A DNA stretch of 64,000 nt from Thiotrichaceae bacterium UBA973 (GTDB lineage: Bacteria > Pseudomonadota > Gammaproteobacteria > Eutrophobiales > Eutrophobiaceae): assembly GCA_002292815.1 (NCBI GenBank), contig DBBX01000010.1, forward strand, positions 46,489 to 110,488. The letters run 5' to 3'. This document shows positions 36,185 through 44,158 of this stretch, one piece after another (position 1 is the first letter of the stretch; the number at the start of each line of letters is the position of its first letter). Under the pieces are notes generated by a model that worked only from the letters and a program-made list of their open reading frames with translations, did not search any database and was not told where the DNA came from. A program made the position numbers and the translations under genes.

Positions 36185-36820
36185 GTGCTTGAATTAATCA
36201 AGGCCGGCGGTTTGCTTATGTGGCCGATTATATTGTGTTCAATCATGGCGATGGCCATCATTGGAGAACGATTTTGGTCTCTTAGAGAATTAAAAATCGC
36301 CCCCAAAAATCTGGTTGCCAAAGTCTGGCAATGGCAAAAGAGCGGGCATCTGGATAAAACACGGATTAAGGATGTACGAGATAGTTCTCCTTTGGGAATG
36401 ATCTTGGCGGCAGGTTTGGTCAACCGTAATCATTCGCGTGAAATAATGAAAGAGAGCATTGAAGAAACGGGTCGACACGTTGCTCACGATCTGGAGCGTT
36501 TTTTAAATACATTGGGGACAATTGCCTCTATTAGTCCGTTATTGGGTTTATTAGGAACAGTAATCGGCATGATTAAAGTATTTACAGTGATCACTTCCAT
36601 GGGTGTTGGTGATCCTAGTGTTTTGTCTGAAGGTATATCTGAAGCCTTGATAACAACCGCATCAGGACTCTCTGTCGCAATTCCAAGTTTGATGTTTCAT
36701 CGGTTTTTTCGTGGAAAAATCGATGGCTTAATCATAACCATGGAACAAGAGGCATTAAAAATGGTTGAGGTAATGCATGGACTGCGTGAAAGTGGAATTG
36801 AAACAGGCCCTAAAACATGA
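36185..36820 (+). CDS. exbB: ExbB/TolQ-family proton-channel protein
   Basis: The 211-residue protein has three membrane helices: LIKAGGLLMWPIILCSIMAM (about 2-30), then LNTLGTIASISPLLGLLGTV (about 110-140) and ITTASGLSVAIPSLMFH (about 155-180), with cytoplasmic loops between. It is the pmf-driven motor of the ExbB/ExbD type that energises TonB or similar. It starts at GTG 36185. Its stop overlaps the ATG of exbD (ATGA). Genomic position before exbD and lpxK is typical of gammaproteobacteria, where these are of unassigned partner. Confidence 0.93.
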   Translation: MLELIKAGGLLMWPIILCSIMAMAIIGERFWSLRELKIAPKNLVAKVWQWQKSGHLDKTRIKDVRDSSPLGMILAAGLVNRNHSREIMKESIEETGRHVAHDLERFLNTLGTIASISPLLGLLGTVIGMIKVFTVITSMGVGDPSVLSEGISEALITTASGLSVAIPSLMFHRFFRGKIDGLIITMEQEALKMVEVMHGLRESGIETGPKT

Positions 36821-37236
36821 ATTTCCGACCCGAAAGGCGCGATGAAGTCGATCTGGATCTAACGCCATTAATCGACGTCGTGTTTTTATTATTAATATTT
36901 TTTATGGTCTCGACTACGTTTGAACATAATTCGGAGATTAATATTACCTTACCAAGCTCATCGAAAGAGGTGAAAGAGGCAAAACCTGATGCGGTGAATG
37001 TTGGTTTGGATGCGCAAGGCAATGTCTATATCAATGATAAATCATTGGTCAATGCCCAGCTTGAAACGATTAAAGCGGCTTTGTCCGATGCTTTAGTCGG
37101 ATTAGATGAACCGCCGGTTATCATCAGCGCAGATTCAAATGCAACGCATCAATCAGTCGTCAGGGTGATGGATGCCGCTCGCCAACTAGGCTTGGTGAAG
37201 ATTACGTTTGCAACGCAAGATTTAAATGATGAATAA
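36817..37236 (+). CDS. exbD: ExbD/TolR-family biopolymer transport protein
   Basis: The 139-residue protein has one N-terminal membrane helix (VDLDLTPLIDVVFLLLIFFM, with the essential Asp in PLID) and a periplasmic domain (about 45-139). The Asp is the proton-carrying residue of ExbD/TolR. It is translationally coupled to exbB (4-base overlap) and followed by lpxK after 58 bases. No tonB gene is visible in the window. Confidence 0.94.
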   Translation: MNFRPERRDEVDLDLTPLIDVVFLLLIFFMVSTTFEHNSEINITLPSSSKEVKEAKPDAVNVGLDAQGNVYINDKSLVNAQLETIKAALSDALVGLDEPPVIISADSNATHQSVVRVMDAARQLGLVKITFATQDLNDE

Positions 37237-37294
37237 AGGGCAAGTAGAGAGATGTTGTTCGTTTTAAATCAATTGTGATGGCGTCAAATACGGT

Positions 37295-38299
37295 ATGTTG
37301 ACGAAACAATTCATCGAAAACATTTGGTACTCCAAACATCCGTTTGCCATCGTCCTTTTACCTTTAAGCTGGCTTTACAGTCTGATTATCTTTTTGCGAC
37401 GGCTGTGTTATCAATCAGGTCTAATTGCCGTTAATCAAATTGATGTGCCTGTTATCATTGTCGGTAATATTTCAGTTGGTGGTACCGGAAAGACGCCGCT
37501 GGTTATTTGGCTTGCAGATTATTTCAAGAAAAAAGGTTATAAACCCGGGATTATTAGTCGTGGTTATGGTGGCAAGCTCTCTGGCAAGAGCCAACAAGTA
37601 CGGCCAGATAGCAATCCGGATTTAGTCGGTGACGAGCCCGTTTTGATCGCCAAGAGAACAAATTGCCCCGTCGCCATTGCAGTACAGAGAAGAAGAGCTG
37701 CAGAGGAATTGATAGAGTATTGTGATTGCGATCTAATCCTCTGTGATGATGGTATGCAACACTATTCACTTGGTAGAGACATTGAAATAGCGGTTATTGA
37801 TGGTCAACGCCGTTTTGGTAATGGTCATTGCTTGCCTGCAGGCCCACTACGTGAACCAATAAGTCGTTTGGGTAACGTTGATTTTGTCGTCAGCAAATAC
37901 ATTGCCGGCCGTCATGAATACAAGATGGAATACACGTATGGTGATCTTGTGTCGTTAATGAACCCTGATCGCACACAACCAATTTCAAGTTTGAATGGTC
38001 AGAGTGTGCATGCAATATCCGGTATTGGTAATCCAGATCGATATTATTCATATTTGCGTAATAATAAATTACATATTATCAGTCACGATTTTCCAGACCA
38101 TCATCCATTCACAAAAAATGACGTCATTTTCGATGATGGTTTAGCAGTGGTTATGACTGAGAAAGATGCGGTAAAATGTATTAACTTCGCGACTGAAAAT
38201 CATTGGTATTTACCGATCTCGGCAAGACTACCAGATTCATTTACTTATCGGCTTGAAGCCTTAATGAAGGATATTATTGATGGACAAAAAACTACTTGA
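37295..38299 (+). CDS. lpxK: Tetraacyldisaccharide 4'-kinase LpxK
   Basis: The 334-residue protein has an N-terminal membrane-associated helix and the P-loop VGNISVGGTGKTPLVIWLA (about 52-70), plus ILCDDGMQHYSLGRDIEIAVID for the second ATP motif. It phosphorylates the 4' position of lipid A disaccharide. In many relatives msbA precedes lpxK, but here it directly follows exbD with no room for msbA. It overlaps the Trm112-like gene by 20 bases. Confidence 0.95.
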   Translation: MLTKQFIENIWYSKHPFAIVLLPLSWLYSLIIFLRRLCYQSGLIAVNQIDVPVIIVGNISVGGTGKTPLVIWLADYFKKKGYKPGIISRGYGGKLSGKSQQVRPDSNPDLVGDEPVLIAKRTNCPVAIAVQRRRAAEELIEYCDCDLILCDDGMQHYSLGRDIEIAVIDGQRRFGNGHCLPAGPLREPISRLGNVDFVVSKYIAGRHEYKMEYTYGDLVSLMNPDRTQPISSLNGQSVHAISGIGNPDRYYSYLRNNKLHIISHDFPDHHPFTKNDVIFDDGLAVVMTEKDAVKCINFATENHWYLPISARLPDSFTYRLEALMKDIIDGQKTT

Positions 38300-38468
38300 G
38301 ATTCTTGTGTGCCCGGTAACCAAGGGGCCCTTGCATTATGATAAAGAGAAACAGGAATTGATTTCAAAATCTGGGCGGCTTGCTTACCCGATCCGTGATG
38401 GCATTCCCGTTATGTTAGAAGATGAAGCAAGGTCGGTTAGTGATGAAGAAGTGGAAAAATTGAAGTAG
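38280..38468 (+). CDS. ycaR: Trm112-family protein (YcaR type)
   Basis: The 62-residue protein, starting at ATG 38280 (MDKKLLEILVCPVTKGP), is the single-domain Trm112/UPF0434 family between lpxK and kdsB in many gammaproteobacteria. Only the first CxxC-like half is recognisable (VCPVTKG); the second Cys pair of the eukaryotic protein is absent. Family members act as partners of methyltransferases in other domains of life; the bacterial role is not settled. Its last codon shares a base with the next start. Confidence 0.92.
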   Translation: MDKKLLEILVCPVTKGPLHYDKEKQELISKSGRLAYPIRDGIPVMLEDEARSVSDEEVEKLK

Positions 38469-39220
38469 TGCCCGTGATTATGACAATGTCACCGTCTTTC
38501 AGAATTATTATCCCCGCGCGTTATGCTTCGACCCGCTTACCAGGCAAACCTTTATTAGATATTAAAGGTAAACCTTTGCTTCAACATGTCTATGAGACAG
38601 CAACGCAGACAGAAGCTAAAACTATTGCCATTGCGACCGATGATGACAGGATAGCCAATTGTGCTAAATCATTCGGCGCATCAGTTGTTATGACTTCAAA
38701 TGAACATGATTCCGGCACAGATAGAATAGCCGAGGCAGCGAAGTTGCTTGGCTTTGATGACGATGAGTTGATCGTCAATCTTCAAGGAGATGAATATGGT
38801 TTGCCAGTCACATTAATTAATCAGGTTGCATCAAACTTATGTAATAATCCCGATAATCAAATGGCGACCTTATGTGAGCGCATTAATAGTTTAGATGAAT
38901 TTATTGACCAAAATATCGTTAAGGTTTTATTTGATAAAAATAATACGGCAATTTATTTCAGCCGTTCACCGATTCCTTTGAATCGGTCGGGTGGTTTACC
39001 TGAACAGGCCTATAGACATATCGGCCTTTACGCATATCGGGCAGGATATCTTCAAGAATTCACTCAATTAGCACCCTGTGCAATAGAACAAGCCGAAGCG
39101 CTTGAACAATTACGCGCGCTTTATAATGGTGGAACAATCCACGTAGACATTGCAGTAGATAAAACAGGAATAGGGGTTGATTCTGCTGACGATCTGGAAT
39201 TAGCCAGATCATATAAATAA
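38468..39220 (+). CDS. kdsB: 3-deoxy-manno-octulosonate cytidylyltransferase KdsB
   Basis: The 250-residue protein makes CMP-Kdo, the donor for inner-core LPS. Motifs: IIIPARYASTRLPGKPL (nucleotide site), TDDDRIANCAKSFGA, IYFSRSPIPL, and RHIGLYAYRAGYLQEF. One family motif differs: the usual QGDEP reads QGDEYGLP (residues about 105-112). The GTG start overlaps the preceding stop by one base (TAGTG); an ATG at 38480 is the alternative. It completes the lpxK-ycaR-kdsB set. Confidence 0.92.
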   Translation: MPVIMTMSPSFRIIIPARYASTRLPGKPLLDIKGKPLLQHVYETATQTEAKTIAIATDDDRIANCAKSFGASVVMTSNEHDSGTDRIAEAAKLLGFDDDELIVNLQGDEYGLPVTLINQVASNLCNNPDNQMATLCERINSLDEFIDQNIVKVLFDKNNTAIYFSRSPIPLNRSGGLPEQAYRHIGLYAYRAGYLQEFTQLAPCAIEQAEALEQLRALYNGGTIHVDIAVDKTGIGVDSADDLELARSYK

Positions 39221-39227
39221 AACTGGA

Positions 39228-39446
39228 CTATCTGGCCCTGTAGGTAATACGGCCTTTGCTCAAATCGTATGGTGTAATTTCAACGGTAACTTTGTCGCCG
39301 GTAAGGATACGAATGTAATGTTTGCGCATTTTTCCTGAGATATGTGCGGTAATTATGTGCCCATTTTCCAGTTCTACTCGGAACATGGTGTTAGGTAAAG
39401 TCTCAACGACAGTGCCTTCCATCTCAATCTGGTCTTCTTTTGCCAT
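39228..39446 (-). CDS. infA: Translation initiation factor IF-1
   Basis: I start at 39446 (MAKEDQIEMEGTVVETLPN), which has CGAGGGCT upstream and gives the universal 72-residue length; the longer frame to 39482 adds 12 residues with no support. It is the OB-fold IF-1 with TGDKVTVEITPYDLSKGRI at its end. It helps subunit joining and start-site fidelity. It follows the Bpt gene and is convergent with kdsB with only 7 bases between stops. Confidence 0.97.
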   Translation of the reverse strand: MAKEDQIEMEGTVVETLPNTMFRVELENGHIITAHISGKMRKHYIRILTGDKVTVEITPYDLSKGRITYRAR

Positions 39447-39481
39447 ATAGCCCTCGTTAATTAAAAAGGGCGAATTCTGCA

Positions 39482-40237
39482 CTAATTTTTGGCAACTGCA
39501 AAGTCATTAAACGTTAAACTGTTGAATTTCTTCCATTCTTCATCAATTAAGCATTCTATCGGTTGGTAATCAACCTTGTATTTCATCTTGTCGCAAGAGG
39601 AAATCCAGTAACCTAGATAAAGTGATGAAAACCCATCCCGTTTTGACTGCTCAATGAGGGCAAGGATAGCAAATTTTCCCAGACTGCGTTGCTGTAAATC
39701 GGTGTCAAAAAAGGTATAAATGGCGGAGTAGGCGTCTTCTAATTCATCGACTACAGAAACAGCAACGAGCTCACCTTCAAGTCGAAATTCATATAAATAA
39801 CTATCTGACCAGCTCGCCAAAAGGAATTCTATATAATCATCTTTGCTTGAATTATCCATGCCGCCATTGGGGTGGCGAGCAGACTGATATTTTTGATAAA
39901 GCAGAAAGTGTTCTTCTTTGAATGTGGCCTTGGATTTTTCAATGCTTAAATCCTGATTGAGTTTCCAGGTTCTCTTTTGATTGCGTCGCATTTTAAATTC
40001 ATTAACTGGAACGCGAACTGGAACACATTCTGAACAAGTCGCGCAATGTGGCTTGTAGAGATGCTCTCCACTACGTCTGAAACCGTTAGTGACAAGTCTC
40101 GAATAAAGTGCTTTGTCTTTTGGAAAGTAAGGATCGGCAAAAACGCTAGTTGCTTCACGATCCTCCAGGTAATTACAGGAGTGTGGTGAAGTTATAAAGA
40201 ATCTAAGTTTATGTGATTGATCATCCACAGGAGTCAA
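39482..40237 (-). CDS. bpt: Aspartate/glutamate leucyltransferase (Bpt; arginyl-transferase family)
   Basis: The 251-residue protein has the ATE_N-type start FFITSPHSCNYLEDREAT, the Cys pair HCATCSECVPVRVPV, the family core RSLGKFAILALIEQ and GYWISSCDKMKYKVDYQP near the end. In gammaproteobacteria of this size the enzyme transfers leucine to N-terminal Asp or Glu, feeding the N-degron pathway. It directly precedes aat (4-base overlap of stop and start), and infA follows. The Cys-rich N-terminal motif is intact. Confidence 0.92.
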   Translation of the reverse strand: MTPVDDQSHKLRFFITSPHSCNYLEDREATSVFADPYFPKDKALYSRLVTNGFRRSGEHLYKPHCATCSECVPVRVPVNEFKMRRNQKRTWKLNQDLSIEKSKATFKEEHFLLYQKYQSARHPNGGMDNSSKDDYIEFLLASWSDSYLYEFRLEGELVAVSVVDELEDAYSAIYTFFDTDLQQRSLGKFAILALIEQSKRDGFSSLYLGYWISSCDKMKYKVDYQPIECLIDEEWKKFNSLTFNDFAVAKN

Positions 40238-40959
40238 ATATTGGGTTGCCAGCTTACTATTTTTTCATGATTGCAATAATTGTCAAGAATCTTGGTAAAT
40301 AGAGCCCGATGTATGGGTTTCGCACCTAGTGTCTGTAGATGTGCTGAATGTACCTGACAATCAATTATTCTAAAATCCATGCTTTCAAGATGACGTACTA
40401 AATGGACCAGCGCAACCTTTGATGCATCTGATTCACGGCTAAACATGGATTCGCCAAAGAAGATCTTACCCATGGCGATGCCATATAAACCACCAACCAG
40501 TTCCTCGTCATGCCAACACTCTACTGAATGCGCGTAGCCCATTCTAAACAGATTCAGATAGGCGAGTTTGATGTTATTGGTTATCCAGGTATCAGTCACG
40601 CCACTTCGGGCAGCAGCGCAGCCTTCGAGAACGTCTATGAATACCGTGTTAAATGACACCTTGAAGTGGCCCTTGCGCAGAGTCTTTGCCAAGCTACGAG
40701 AGATCTTTAACTCGCTAAGTTCCAGGACGCATCTAGGATCGGGTGACCACCATAAAATAGGTTGGCCTTCATTAAACCAGGGAAAAATACCACGAGAATA
40801 GGCATCAAGTAATCGTTGCTCAGATAGATCGCCACCGATAGCGATCAGACCATCAGGATCACGAAGCGCTTCTTCAATATCCGGGAAACCGGTTGCTAAC
40901 AGGTTTTGTTTTACCCAGTAGAGTTTGTTCTCGCCTTCCTGGTATTGAGTTACTGTCAT
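40234..40959 (-). CDS. aat: Leucyl/phenylalanyl-tRNA--protein transferase Aat
   Basis: I start at 40959 (MTVTQYQEGENKLYWV), 4 bases after the upstream GNAT stop; an upstream in-frame start at 41004 would overlap that gene. The 241-residue product carries the family block GLIAIGGDLSEQRLLDAYS, GIFPWFNEGQPILWWSPDPR and a C-terminal DCQVHSAHLQTLGAKPIHR. It attaches Leu or Phe to N-terminal Lys or Arg for ClpS-ClpAP degradation. It overlaps bpt by four bases. No clpS or clpA gene lies in the window. Confidence 0.95.
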   Translation of the reverse strand: MTVTQYQEGENKLYWVKQNLLATGFPDIEEALRDPDGLIAIGGDLSEQRLLDAYSRGIFPWFNEGQPILWWSPDPRCVLELSELKISRSLAKTLRKGHFKVSFNTVFIDVLEGCAAARSGVTDTWITNNIKLAYLNLFRMGYAHSVECWHDEELVGGLYGIAMGKIFFGESMFSRESDASKVALVHLVRHLESMDFRIIDCQVHSAHLQTLGAKPIHRALFTKILDNYCNHEKIVSWQPNI

Positions 40960-40963
40960 ACAA

Positions 40964-42097
40964 TTAATCCAACTTAAACGGCAAATGAGATTCCAGCATT
41001 TCAATGTGTTCTTGCATCATCGTAGTTTCTTTGTCGAGATAGTTTGCAATAGCATTTCGAAAGTCTTCCTCTCTTACCCAATGAGCAGAGGGCATGGCGA
41101 TCGGATGAAAGCCTCTAGCTAATTTATGTTCTCCTTGAACACCTGCGTCCAAACGGTTTAATTGTTTCTCTATCGTGTGTTCGATGGTTTGATAATAGCA
41201 TAATTCAAAGTGCAAGTAGGGCACGTACTGGCTACAGCCCCAATGGCGACCATAGAGCGTTTTTAGGTCCGACATGGCAAATGCACCGGCAATATAATCT
41301 TTATCCTTTTTCGCCATTACGAGTAATGTTTGTTCTGGTAATTCTTTGCCGAGATTTTTAAAAAAATCCAGAGTCAGGCGTGGTTGACCCGATTTACTGT
41401 AAAATGTCTGGCAGTAAAACTGATAAAATACATTCCATTGTTCACTGCTAATCTCATCGCCATTCAGACGTTCAATTTCGATCCCTGAATTTTTAATGTC
41501 GCGACGTTCCTTAATTATTTTTTTGCGTTTTTTTGATGTTAAAGAATCGGTGAAATCCTGAAAATCACGATAGTCGTTATTAAGCCAGTGATACTGGATG
41601 GTAATACGTTTTAATCCTGCACTATCTGTTGACACATCCAGATCATTTTTTTCAGGGAATAGGATATGTAGAGAGGAATAGAGGTTTTCATCCAGCAAAG
41701 ATAATGCAGCGTTTAATAATGCTTGTTTAATCGTTTCACTATCATGTGATTTATTGACTAAAAATCTTGAGCCGGCAACAGGTGTAAACGGAATTGCAGA
41801 AACGAGTTTAGGATAGTAATTTCTGCCGGCTTGCTGATAAGCCTCGGCCCAAGCCCAATCAAAGACGAATTCACCAAATGAATCTACTTTAATATATAAA
41901 GGCATAACGCCAAGTAGTTCGTTGTTTTCTTCAATAACAATATGAGATGGTTGCCAGTGCTGATTCTTTAAACAATCAAATTTTTCAAGACCTGATAAAA
42001 AAGCATACGAGAGAAATGGATTGTCCTGAGTATCCAGGGCTTGCCATTGAGCAGGAGTGATAGTGCCAAGGTCATCGACGACACGCCAATTGAGCAT
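40964..42097 (-). CDS. FemAB-like GNAT N-acyltransferase (COG3146 type)
   Basis: The 377-residue protein matches the large peptidoglycan-biosynthesis-like acyltransferase family: DNPFLSYAFLSGLEKFDCL at the start, RKKIIKERRDIKNSG in the middle, and GRHWGCSQYVPYLHFELCYY with RLDAGVQGEHKLARGFHP near the end. The fold is GNAT-like; the acceptor is unknown. It precedes aat and bpt on the same strand, a frequent neighbour of aat in gammaproteobacteria. No membrane segment. A role in aminoacyl transfer is possible but not shown. Confidence 0.85.
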   Translation of the reverse strand: MLNWRVVDDLGTITPAQWQALDTQDNPFLSYAFLSGLEKFDCLKNQHWQPSHIVIEENNELLGVMPLYIKVDSFGEFVFDWAWAEAYQQAGRNYYPKLVSAIPFTPVAGSRFLVNKSHDSETIKQALLNAALSLLDENLYSSLHILFPEKNDLDVSTDSAGLKRITIQYHWLNNDYRDFQDFTDSLTSKKRKKIIKERRDIKNSGIEIERLNGDEISSEQWNVFYQFYCQTFYSKSGQPRLTLDFFKNLGKELPEQTLLVMAKKDKDYIAGAFAMSDLKTLYGRHWGCSQYVPYLHFELCYYQTIEHTIEKQLNRLDAGVQGEHKLARGFHPIAMPSAHWVREEDFRNAIANYLDKETTMMQEHIEMLESHLPFKLD

Positions 42098-42109
42098 CTG
42101 TCAAATTAC

Positions 42110-42661
42110 TCAGGGTGTAATTGTAACGTTATCGCCGAGGACGCTAAGAGTGGCTCTTTTAGAACCGGCTAGAGAAAACTGTGTTTCCATATAGCTGCCA
42201 TTGTCGAGCATAAAGCGGAATGTAACTATACTGCCGTTCATTAATGCATTAAGTTTTGCTGAGGTGACATTGAAGTTATTTACATAACCCAGGACAAACT
42301 CACTCCAGGCCATATCAGTCAAACAAGGCGCATCATTAATTGATCGGTTATCAATCATTCGGGTGTCAATTTGATAGGTTGGGCAGGTGCGCTTTGCGAA
42401 CATGTCTAGCGTTGTATTCAAGCTGAATCGTATGCGAATTGCACCGACACTATCTTTATATATTTCAAGGCTATAGCCGTCTTTATTCTCAGAAAAAGCA
42501 ACTTGAGTTTGAGTCTCGCTATTTGTATCTGTATGAGTGATTACTTCCCATTCTGCTGATACTGAAAAGGGCGACAGAAGCAAAATAAGCACGAATGAAA
42601 TCACCACAGAGCTATTCTGGAGGATCTTTTTCACACTATATACGTTTAAATTATTACTCAT
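42110..42661 (-). CDS. Exported protein of unknown function
   Basis: The 183-residue product has a long N-terminus and a Sec signal ending LLLSPFSVSA-EW (about residues 18-37), then a beta-rich mature domain: DGYSLEIYKDSVGAIRIRF, a Cys pair (CPTYQ... and APCLTDM), and NGSIVTFRFMLDNGSYM. The two Cys (about 93 and 112) could form a disulfide in the periplasm. I do not recognise the family. It is the first gene of the reverse set leading to infA and is divergent from the HDAC-like gene. Confidence 0.75.
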   Translation of the reverse strand: MSNNLNVYSVKKILQNSSVVISFVLILLLSPFSVSAEWEVITHTDTNSETQTQVAFSENKDGYSLEIYKDSVGAIRIRFSLNTTLDMFAKRTCPTYQIDTRMIDNRSINDAPCLTDMAWSEFVLGYVNNFNVTSAKLNALMNGSIVTFRFMLDNGSYMETQFSLAGSKRATLSVLGDNVTITP

Positions 42662-42736
42662 ATGAGACTGGAAAATCGTTTATATTAAGGCACTGTATAC
42701 AGACTATGCCTTAAATTAACAATTTTTCTAGGAAAA

Positions 42737-43732
42737 ATGAACCGCAGAACTTTCATTTCGAGCACTTTATCAACAATCTTGTTGTCATATCAAACGCGAC
42801 TCCTTGCGGTTGAAGAGACACAAACACTCAATAAAACCGGTTATATCAGTGAACCGTTATTTTTAGACCATCATATTTCTCCCGATCACCCTGAAAGACC
42901 GGATAGATTGAAATACATCCAAAAAGCGATGCAGGATTCAGGCTTACTTGATCAAATCACAACCGTAAGCTTAAAAGATGATGTTGGTGACTGGATGAAA
43001 ACGTTACACACAGATGCACATATCGCATCAATAAAGAAAAATACGCCAGCGGCCCATCACGTCGCCGAAGCCTGTGTCCGTGCCTGTCTAGCGGCGGTCG
43101 ACAAAGTTGCAACAAATGAATTAAAGAACATTTTTTGCGCGACCCGCCCGCCCGGACACCATGCAATGAATACAGGCAAGGAAGAGGGCTTTTGTTATTA
43201 CAATCATGTGGCTATAGCCGCACGCTATGCACAGAAGCAATACGGACTGAAAAAAATATTGATAGTAGATTGGGATTATCACCATGGAAATGCGACAGAA
43301 GCCATGTTTTATGATGACCCAAGTGTTCTATATTTCTCAACGCATGATCTCTATGCTTACCCAGGCACTGGAGATCCAAGCAAGAAAGGCAGTGGCGCCG
43401 GTTTAGGTTATAACATCAACGTCGCTTTACCTTGCGGTACCAATGACAAAATGATAATCGATGTATTTCAAAATATCCTACTGCCCGCTGCAGAAGTGTT
43501 TGAGCCAGATTTGGTTTTGGTTTCTGCAGGGTTTGATAGCCGTGAACATGATTTATTAGGTTGTTTTGACATAAGCGATGATGGGTATAGAGCGATGACT
43601 GAGACAGTGATGGAAATAGCGGATAAATATGCCAATGGCCGTTTAATATCCGTGCTGGAGGGTGGTTACAATTTGAAAGGGATATCAGATGCCGTTGTCT
43701 CACATGTATCTACGATGTTGGCAAAGCCCTAA
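42737..43732 (+). CDS. Histone-deacetylase-like amidohydrolase with exported N-terminus
   Basis: The 331-residue protein is a class II HDAC/acetylpolyamine amidohydrolase: HPERPDRLKYIQKAM, the catalytic CATRPPGHHAM, the zinc-site DWDYHHGNATEAMF and STHDLYAYPGTGD, and SAGFDSREHDLLG. All active-site residues are present. Unusually, it begins MNRRTFISSTLSTILLSYQ, a short N-terminus with twin Arg and hydrophobic core, suggesting export via Tat or Sec. The substrate could be acetylated polyamines or other small amides rather than proteins. It is convergent with the DUF1820 gene. Confidence 0.9.
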   Translation: MNRRTFISSTLSTILLSYQTRLLAVEETQTLNKTGYISEPLFLDHHISPDHPERPDRLKYIQKAMQDSGLLDQITTVSLKDDVGDWMKTLHTDAHIASIKKNTPAAHHVAEACVRACLAAVDKVATNELKNIFCATRPPGHHAMNTGKEEGFCYYNHVAIAARYAQKQYGLKKILIVDWDYHHGNATEAMFYDDPSVLYFSTHDLYAYPGTGDPSKKGSGAGLGYNINVALPCGTNDKMIIDVFQNILLPAAEVFEPDLVLVSAGFDSREHDLLGCFDISDDGYRAMTETVMEIADKYANGRLISVLEGGYNLKGISDAVVSHVSTMLAKP

Positions 43733-43740
43733 GTCAAAAT

Positions 43741-44082
43741 TTAATTCAAATCCCCATCACCACCGGTTTTGGTGTAAACCGGGAAAGGCATGACGTTTCC
43801 GTCTTTTGATGAACCTTCTGTGATCTTTGCGATGCCTTGTTTTTTTACTTCATCAATGCGGATGATGGAATGCATTGGCACAAAGCTTCTTTCAACACCC
43901 TCGAACTCACTTTTAAGGCTTTCTTCGGTTGGGTCAACGACGACGGTCGTTTTCTCACCAAAGATAAACTCTTCAATCTCAATAAAGCCAAACATGGCAT
44001 CGTGATGCACGCTTTTGGCATAGACCTCATAGATCTTGCCTTGATTATGAAAGATGACTTTGTAGATATTATTTTCTGACAT
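43741..44082 (-). CDS. DUF1820 family protein
   Basis: The 113-residue soluble protein matches DUF1820: IYKVIFHNQGKIYEVYAK, MFGFIEIEEFIFGEKT and SFVPMHSIIRIDEVKKQG. Members are widespread in gammaproteobacteria with no known role. There are no cysteines or a leader. It is convergent with the HDAC-like gene (9 bases between stops) and shares a strand with the AbgT gene. Confidence 0.9.
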   Translation of the reverse strand: MSENNIYKVIFHNQGKIYEVYAKSVHHDAMFGFIEIEEFIFGEKTTVVVDPTEESLKSEFEGVERSFVPMHSIIRIDEVKKQGIAKITEGSSKDGNVMPFPVYTKTGGDGDLN

Positions 44083-44158
44083 TTCTGATATTTAAGCCTA
44101 TTTTAGGTGGTGACCTGATTCGAAAGCGGCCGCATCATAGCATAGTTCATGGGTTTCA

